Assembly: GCA_023634235.1 (NCBI GenBank)
Contig: JAMKCF010000004.1
Location: forward strand, 9,772,702-9,836,701
Reading direction: 5' to 3'
Source of the DNA: Pisaster brevispinus
Lineage: Eukaryota; Echinodermata; Asteroidea; Forcipulatida; Asteriidae
DNA length: 64,000 bases
Positions 1-9,200 of this stretch are shown piece by piece; position 1 is the first letter of the stretch; each line of letters opens with the position of its first letter. Both the position numbers and the translations under genes were made by a program. A model generated the notes under the pieces. It saw nothing but the letters and a program-made list of their open reading frames with translations, was not told the DNA's origin and made no database searches.

Positions 1-78
1 ACCCTTAGCAACAGTTGTAGCCGTAGCAGTAGCCACCCATTCAGATATGTTCTTAGTGTATCAAATGTCTTTAAACAG

Positions 79-217
79 GTTCTTTTGAGTGTACCTGTGA
101 TGAAGGGTTCTACCTGAAAGACAACATGCTACGATGTGAAGACATTGATGAATGTGTCCATGAGAACGGTGGATGTGTCCAACGATGTTACAACACTCTC
201 GGCTCATGGGAATGTGG
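79..217 (+). CDS. EGF gene exon 1 of window
   Basis: Acceptor AG at 77-78, donor gtaaga at 218. It encodes the second half of one EGF domain (FECTCDEGFYL) and the first half of the next (DIDECVHENGGC). Phase in 2 nt, out 2 nt (GG). Confidence 0.82.
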
Positions 218-3200
218 GTAAGATAAGACTTCATCAGATTGCCTTCCCAGTTGAAGTCGGGTGCATAGCAAATGGGGGGGGGGGTTGGCTGGATGGCCAT
301 GGCAGCCCCACTTTTTGCTCGTTTTGGGAGATTCAAGAATTCAGACATAATGAAAGTTTTTATGCTACATGTATATGGCGACTGCACAGGACACAATATT
401 CATACCAAAAAGTAGAGCTAATAAGTTTCAAAAACCTTTTTTTCTTTCGTGGGAAAAGGTGATATACCCCTCCTCAACCACTGCTGCGGTTGATGGATAC
501 TTTTGTCAGGATATTAATACAGATAAGCGCAACTGCTCGTAGGGATGGTAACTAAATGGCTGCCCCACTTTTAAACACCTTGCTACATGCCTAGTTGAAG
601 ACGTAAACACTTGGGAATGTTTTGCATCTAAACATGATAGGAAATGTTTCAAGAGCCAGTATGAAGCCTCAAGCATACACTGCTAACAGTCAATGTGATT
701 CAACAAGCATACAGGAGGCTTCATACGTATGAAGCCTCAAGCATACACTGCCAAGTCATTGTGATTCAACAAGCATACAGCAGGCTTCATACATATGAAG
801 CCTCAAACATACACTGCCAATGGTCGATGTATACAAGAGGCTTCATACGTGTTAAGCCTCAAGCATACAAAGTCACTGTGATTCAGCTAGCATACAAGAG
901 GCTTCATTCGTATGAAGCCTCAAGCATATACTACCAAGTCAATGTAATTCAACTAGCATACAGGAAGCTTCATATGTACAAGTCAATGTGATTCAACAAG
1001 CATACAGCAGGCTTCATACATATGAAGCCTCAAGCATACACTGCCAATGGTCAATGTGATTCAACAAGCATACAGGAGGCTTCATACGTATGAAGCCTCA
1101 AGCATACACTGCCAATGGTCAATGTGATTCAACAAGCATACAGGAGGCTTCATATTTATGAAGCCTCAAGCATACACTGCCAAGCCAATGTGATTCAACA
1201 AGCATATAGCAGGCTTCATACGTTTAAAGAGATTTATGATGCATTGGGCACTCAAAACTCAACCAGCTGCCTGGCATCAGTTAGTTGCTTTTAAGAACTG
1301 GACATTAACCAGTGAAAGTGTCAGCAGAAAAACATTTGTGTTTTGTTATCAACTTATTTTGACTCACTTATTCCAGACACTTTGAATATTTTTTGTAAGT
1401 CTTAAGGTGATACTTTTGCATATCTCTTTTCTTTTCTGTAACCTAGATGTTTTGAGGGATACTTCCAAGAAGAACCTGATGTGGATTATTGCGCAGATAT
1501 CGACGAATGCACTGCTTCCGGTCCAAAAGCACACCGCTGCGCCACAGATGAGGGCGCTATTTGTCAAAACGTTGAGGGCAACTACACCTGTCTATGTCCG
1601 CAGGGCTACATGACACATGATTGGAACAACTGTATAGGTAAAGAAAGGGTTACGAGTTGTACAATTCTTTTTTCCTAAACTTCCCCATGTTTTTTTTTCC
1701 TTTGTGTTGCTAATGGTATTGGAGACACGCTTTCTGGTTTCTATTTTTAATTAAAGGTGGGATATTTTTTTTAATCAGACAGCTGTAGCTTTGCTGTCGT
1801 AGAAACCCAATACAGACAGACAAAATGGTGTCTTCGATTCGCTAAATACGGCATAGCAGGCAATGTCAAGTGATTGATTTGTGTGTGTTTGCTTTCAGAC
1901 GTGGACGAGTGCCAGAATGACTTACTGCATGAGTGTCAACAGGTGTGTGCTAACGTGGATGGAGGGTAAGTTTGCAGGAAAAAACCTCTCTGAGTGCTGG
2001 TATGCTTGGCCTTCATCATGATGCAACCATCTCAATTTTCTCCCATTCAAATCGCTAAAACCAAACCGAGGCTGAAAGGAGAAACAGCCTGGTTCCTTTT
2101 TCGTACATTGAATGTTATTATTCCTTGCTGGTATTGGATACAGGGAACATGACCAGGGATGGTGGCGGCATGGTATATTAGGTGTGTAGCGGGGTTCTCC
2201 CCATGCACAATTATCTGGCCGATACGCTGGTATTGTGGGTTTTTTCTTTATATCAAGTAATAAACCACAAGGGAAACTGACTGGGTAAATTTTTTAATTA
2301 ATTTGGGTTTGAACAGAGAAAAATTGACTGGAGCGGGACTTGATCCAACGACCTCCGGATTAACGTACCGGCGCTCTACCAACTGAGCTATCCAGCCCTA
2401 TGTTGGCGGTCTCCCTATTAGTCAATATCTTTGTTCGGGGGTGCCAGTCAGAAGCCATTTTTATGAAATAAAAACACACTGAAGATGAACACCAACATTT
2501 CCAGGACCTTGTTTTAATTCTGCGTGCTTCAGCCAAACTTCCCAAGTTTGGGTCCAGTATGCCTAGCAGTTTTGAACAATCTTTGGGAGAATCCTGGGCA
2601 TTGAGTATGATTGTTGTACAGTAAGGTGGGTAGTACATTCAAGTGGTTAGTGTAGGGATTGGGGTTGCAGGGGAATATGCTATACATGCATAGTAAGCTA
2701 TGATATAACTTTATATTTCTATAGTGGTCATTCTTTCCCTCTTTTTAAGCTGTCAGGTCCAAGGCACGTCAATATAAAAGCTAGGAAACCATTCTTATAA
2801 AGACAAGTGACCTGCCATGGTATTTGTTTCAGGGCTCGAATTTGACACTGGACCGCAGGCCCGAGGCCAGTGATTTTAGTGTCGGGCCAGTAAACTTATG
2901 ACCGTACAAGTCCGGCGGTCTTGTGTTTTTGAATAATAAAACCTCAGTGTATTTTTAATTTAAATTGATAAACACATCTTTAAATTCTGTTGAGTATTGA
3001 GGCATTACCCATATGAAAAATGAGTTAAATTTTCTCTTAATGCTTTTTCCAAAAAACAGCTCAAATGTGAAACTGTGTAGATAGTGTTCTTCTCGTTTTG
3101 ATTCCGGTCTTGTAACAAATTTCCTGGTCCAGTAAGACTTTTGAGCTACAAGCCCTGCAGTCTTGTGGAATTTTTCCCAAAATTCAAGCCCTGTGTTTGG

Positions 3201-6200
3201 CAAAAGTATCCATTGAAATATGTAACATCCCTGCCCCTTATTTTTCCTGAGTCAGCCTCAACTTCAGTTGGCTTATTATGCACCAAGAGTTTGCCCATAA
3301 TAAACTATTGTAAACCCAGGGTCCAATTTCATAGAGGTGCCTAAGCAGAAAATATTGCTTAGAAAAAAGATGAGCAGGATACCTGTCACAGATGGTACAT
3401 GTGGCATGGTATTTTGACTGGTAACCTTAGTCTGTTAAGCATCATTTTATTGTGCTTAGCAGCTCTGTGAAATTGTTAAGCACGAGAGAAACAATTTATA
3501 CAAACAAAATGGCTGTCAAAGACACCCTCCTGTGAGAAAATGACTTTTTTACACCTTGATAGGTCCACCAGGTTCAGCAAAGTTTGTCTTCTTGTATTTC
3601 CAGATTCCATTGTGAGTGCAATGAAGGATACAGTATGATAAATGAAACACATTGTGCTGGTAAGTACAGACACTAGTTTGACTTGTAAAACGTGTGAAAA
3701 AATATGATGTTTTTGAAGCTTCGCATGGCGTGGAAAATAAGATTTAACTATGACTAGTAAACTGGCAGGTGGGAGGAGTGTTGGCTCTGAAAAGAGATGG
3801 TGTGGTCTCCAGGTTTCAAACAGTAACTCTGCTCGTCTTCAGGAGAGCGTAAGAAGGGTATACTGCTCGAAACATCAAGACCACACCAGCTCTTTTTAGA
3901 GCCAACACTCCTCCCAAAAGAGATTTACACAAGTACCTGCAACTTAACTAGTCATAATTACTTCTTATGTAAAAACAAATGATAAAAAGTCCTTTTTTCA
4001 CTCCACATTTATATCCAATTCTGGTAAATTCAAACCCATGGCTGGGAATTCATGAAGATTTTGCCACCCTGTGATCATTTCACAGGGAATTCACAGGAGA
4101 AAAAAGTACACTTTCATAGTTCTATTTGTTAACCCAGCTGAGTTATCTTGCTTTAAAAAAAACCTACTTTTAGAGAGAAGTCTGTGTGAGTAGCAAATTC
4201 CAGGAAACTTCTTGTTTCTGTAAAGGGCGAAACTAATATCAAGTTCAAGTAAAAAAAACTGCAAAGGAAACTGCAAAGAAATAGTTACTGTGGGGAACTT
4301 CCTGATTATATGTGCCGGCGCTCTACCAACTGAGCTATCCAGCCCTATGTTGGCGGTCTCCCTATTGGTCAATTTCTTTGTTTGGGGGTGCCAGTCAGAA
4401 GCCATTCAACCTTCAACTGCTGTGTAGCCAGGGATCACTCCCTTTTATTATACAACCAGGGAAGTGGCAGCAGTAGAGGGATCTTAAGGGGTTGCAACTT
4501 TTTGTTTGAAATATCAAGTAATAAGCTCAAAGGGAAACTGATGGGGTAAATTTGAAACAGTTTTGGGTTGAGCAAAGAAAAATTGACTCAAGCAGGACTT
4601 GAACCCGGACCTCCGAATTAACAACATAAGACTTTTACCATAATTGAAGGTTTTTAACTTGGAAGAAAAAAAAAACCCAAGTGGAACCTGAGAGTCAGTT
4701 ACATGAATGACACTTCACCACGGTGATATAAAAGCAGTCTTAAGGATTTTACCAAGATTTGTACCTCAGTTCTCAACCTCCTTCCAATTCTAGGTAAAAA
4801 GGAGGTGGATTTATAAGTGTGGTTTTCCTTGGAGAATTGACACGTCAAATAACCCCCTGTGGGTACGTAGCATGTGTGTCCATTGGGAAAGGGATATACT
4901 TCCTTTCAATTGACTTCTTGACGTCAATGAGAGTGATAATGACATACTTGACAGGTTCAGAAGTTGTCATTCAATCCCTGGATGGAAACCAGTCACCTTG
5001 CTCCCTACAAAGTCACCTCCTTGCAAAGTGAACCCCTAGCAAAGTGGACCCCTAGCAAAGTGGCCCCTCAACATATTTTATTTTATAATCCTGAAAAACT
5101 AAAAAAAAAAATATATATAAAAAAAAAATTAATATGCAATTTTAATGTTATTTGATTTTAAGCTACAGGTTATATTATATTTGTCTTCATTTTGTTGATG
5201 ATAGTAATATGAATAAGTCATTAGATTTCTCTGAAGGAAAGATTTGATGAGTTGTTACAACTCAACGACTTTGGCAGGGGGACTTTGATGGGGTCATTTT
5301 GTAGGGCTGACTTTGCTAGTGGGCGACTTTGATGGGGTCATTTTGTAGGGCTGACTTTGCTAGTGGGCGACTTTGATGGGGTAATTTTGTAGGGCTGACT
5401 TTGCTAGTGGGCGACTTTGTAGAGGGCGACTTTGCTAGGTGGTGACTTTGTAGAGGGCGACTTTGCTGGGGGGCGGGGTGAGATGACTGGCAGCACCTGT
5501 GATTTTTTTTCACAGGAGTTTGATTCTACCAAGTTTAACAAGCTTGTCATATTATTGGTGTAGGCTACAAATACCTTGTCTTATTTATCCTGACGCAATA
5601 TTTACATTAGTTAAAATTGACTTGTGCCTACTGGATAAATTGATCTGTCTTGGAGGTGTTAATTATCTATCAACCCTTCCTTGAACTTTGTTTTCCTGAG
5701 AAGCAGGTTTTTAAAAGATAGGAGTGAAAATGTGTCCCTTTTAAAGCCAAGTTCAATAACGATAATTCAGAATTGATGGATATTGTGAATTCTATTATTA
5801 TTATATATTTCTGGGAATGAAACCAAGGATGCCTCATAAGTGAACTTAATCACTGTAGCTCCTAAGCCTGAGAAAACCTGTAAACAAGGGTGCTTGCTAT
5901 GTGAACCAGAAACACGGGTTAATCCCAAATCTTCCACGATAAGTGTTCTGGGTCCTTACATACACTACCAACCCTAGTACATGGAACCTGCAGCTTAAAG
6001 AGGGCAGTTTTGTGACAACTGGGCGATACATTTTGTGAAAAAGCCGACCTCAAGGCCGCTGGCATTGTCCCATCTGAAGGACCAAGCAATTATGCTAAAG
6101 TGTCTTGCTCAAGGACACAAGTGCCATGACTGGGACTTGAACCCACACTCTGCTTTCTATAACAACATGCTCTATGGCAGTTTGCAAAGAAAATCAAAAT

Positions 6201-9200
6201 ACATAAAAATTGCACAAACTTTCCAAATAAACTAACGCTTTCTAAAATGTCTGTAACCTTCCAGATATTGATGAATGTACCCAAGAGCTGTGTGACCACG
6301 ATGATCTATGTGTCAACTCTCTGGGTAGCTTCACTTGTGACTGCCGACCTGGTTACTTCCTCATGTCCGACGGGGTCTCTTGCTCTGACGTCAACGAGTG
6401 CAACGACAACAATGGGAGATGCTCACAAATCTGCATCAATGACAAAGGAGGGTAAGTTGCAATAAGTTTGACAGGGCTGTTTTGCGATGGTGCGATGTAC
6501 TGTTTTGTGCATTTTTCTTTTCAATATTTTGTTTATTCTTGTTTTTCTTGTTGTGTGACAAAATGGGTTATTGGTGGTTGGGTCTTGGCTGGTAAATTCT
6601 CCCTCTGGTTTTTTGTAGATGCGACCTTCAGTTTTGTAAACAATTGTGTTGCCTGTGCTTTTTAAAATAAAATTGTAATGAATTTTCTACATAATTTTTT
6701 TAATTTTCTGTATAATTTTTCAAATTTTAATCTCACTTGTTTCTGTTGTTTCCAAAATATACTTTTAAAAATTCATGATTTATCAGATTTAAGAGTGATT
6801 TAGGTGGTGGATTACATTTTTTCCACAAAAGTATTTCAGACTCAAATAATTCTCAGGACAATACTGGTGTCTCATTGTCTATTTCTTTACTTTTTTCTTC
6901 GATTAAAAATAAGCTCTCAACAAGCAAACAACCTTTTTAAAAAACACGACAAGGTATTTTTTTAACCACTTTTTTCTTCATTTCATTTCATTTGATTAAC
7001 ATCACTTATTGTTGCCCACAGGCCAGATTGGATGCATACAATTAATCAGTTAACAGTAAATAGTAAAAAACAGTAAAAACATCACAAGCAGAATAAAAAG
7101 TAATTAAAAAAAAAACTTGAAAACAGGAATGGATGTGATTTTCAATCAACAGTTATTAGCAACAAGCAATGACTTTAAAAACCCAGTGGAAGACAGAATG
7201 AAACCTAAACAGATTAAAAAACACAAACTGTCAGAAACCCAATGTTATTTCTTCCTGTTTTTGACAATCGTAACAATTTTCTCTTGCGTCATTGTCTACC
7301 CAGCCATCGTTGTGAATGCGATGAGGGTTTCGAGCTCCAACGTAACGGCAGGTCCTGTCGAGACATCAACGAGTGCGAGTCCAACTTTGCCTGCTGTAAC
7401 CAGATGGAGAACTGCCTGAATCTGGAGGGAAGCTACACCTGTAGCTGTGACTCAGGCTATTACATGGGCTCTGATAACTGCACCTGTCTCGGTAGGGACC
7501 TCTTCATTTTATCCGGAAATCCAAAACACCTTTGAAGGGTCTCTGCAGGCCTTGAATTATCACGGAGGCCACATGGCTTCTGTGACTCCCTAGTCTTTGA
7601 CCTTGGGTGCCCTAAATACGTGTTCATATGTTTGACTGAAGTACCCTTTGCAAATTGGAAATGGCCTTATCCCTTCATAGATGAAACTCCAGGCCTGCTA
7701 GCCCTAGAATGGTGTGTTGGGCAAGAGATTTGTTTTTTGTTTTTTGTTTTTTGTTTGTTTAATTTAGTCAAGCAGGTACACAGGATTAGAAATAGTCATT
7801 TCAAGAGTTTAACATAAAGCAAGTTGTAAATTAATGCCAGTTTGAGCAAAGATTTTTTTAACATAAGTCGTTAAATATCTCTAAGGCTTTGCCACTTACG
7901 ATTGTGGATGTCTAACATTATAACCCCTTTTGATCTACGTGCTAGGGTTAGGTTTTTGAATTAGGATACTTAGGATATTCGTAGGGATGTCAGAACATAG
8001 GGGTGTTGGAACAAAGATGTGTAACTGTAACTACTGCGATAAGCTCAAGTTTTGAAATTCTATTTATTCTGGTGTTGTTTTGTTTCAATGTAGACATTAA
8101 TGAGTGTGAGAAGGACAATGGAGGCTGTGGCCAGATCTGCACTAATTACCCAGGAGGTTACAAGTAAGTCCGGTTCTGTCCTGATTTCTATGAAATGCTT
8201 ATGTGTCAACTCTTCTGATCACACAATTCCAACTTTGGCATTGTTTGGGGTTAGAAGGTACAAGATATTGATCATTTTCTTATTTTGAGGTTATGAACAA
8301 CTTGCCCTTCTACATTGCATGTTTTTTTTCAAATTCACTTCAATCACTCTAGTATTTAATGTGCATGTTTTTTTCAAATTCACTTCAATCACTCTAGTAT
8401 TTAATGTAAAAAAAATTGAGAAGAAAATTCAGCCGGGAATAAGGCCTTTACCGAATTGGCGGCTGCGGCTACAACTGTGGCTTAGGGTGTTGCTAAGGAA
8501 ACCCTATACTCTAATGCATGATGACGCGGCAATCCAGCTGCAAGTGTAGCCGGAGCCATCAATCCAGACATGGCGTAGTATTTCATGGATTTGGTTTCGG
8601 AATGGTACATTATTTGAAGAGATTCTCTCGAGGGGCACCACTTCCACAGTGTTTACCCATTGATTTTTGTTTTTTCTATCATCAGTTGTTCTTGTGAAGA
8701 GGGTTTTGAAATGTCCCCTGACAACGGGAAACTCTGCAATGATGTGGACGAATGTCAGCAGGTGATTAAGTGGTTTAATTAGAGTATTCGACCATCTGTG
8801 TTTCCTCCAAACAATTGGTCGGGAAGGATGTTTTCCCCAAAGCAGCCTCTGGAATTTTGTAAACATTTATACGTAATTTCTTTTTTGGGGGTATGGGGGG
8901 AATTGGGGAAGGGAGGGGGGGGAGTGGTTGCTTGGGAGGCGTGTCAATTTCTTTTTTCCCCAGACTTGGAAATAAAAATTGTCAGGAATTGGCAAAACAA
9001 AGTTTTACAAGAATTGAAATCACCACAAAGGGAATTAAAACACTGCCCTGCAATCCTTTAGATTTCTGTTGAATTTATAGATCCTGCTAACAGTAACAAC
9101 CTTGGCCAAACTTCAGCAAGCCTGTAACCACACAAAATGCTAAGCACAGAAAATACTTGCCTATAGCAGAAATAGGTAACCAGCTCAAATAGCACAACGT

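Noticed and set aside
658..1225. CRISPR array
   Set aside because: Palindromic repeats are spaced regularly, but the spacers are repeated too and the context is an animal intron.
2360..2400. A tRNA gene on minus
   Set aside because: It looks like tRNA A/B boxes, but the same sequence recurs with a shared non-tRNA tail at three other places, so it is a SINE.
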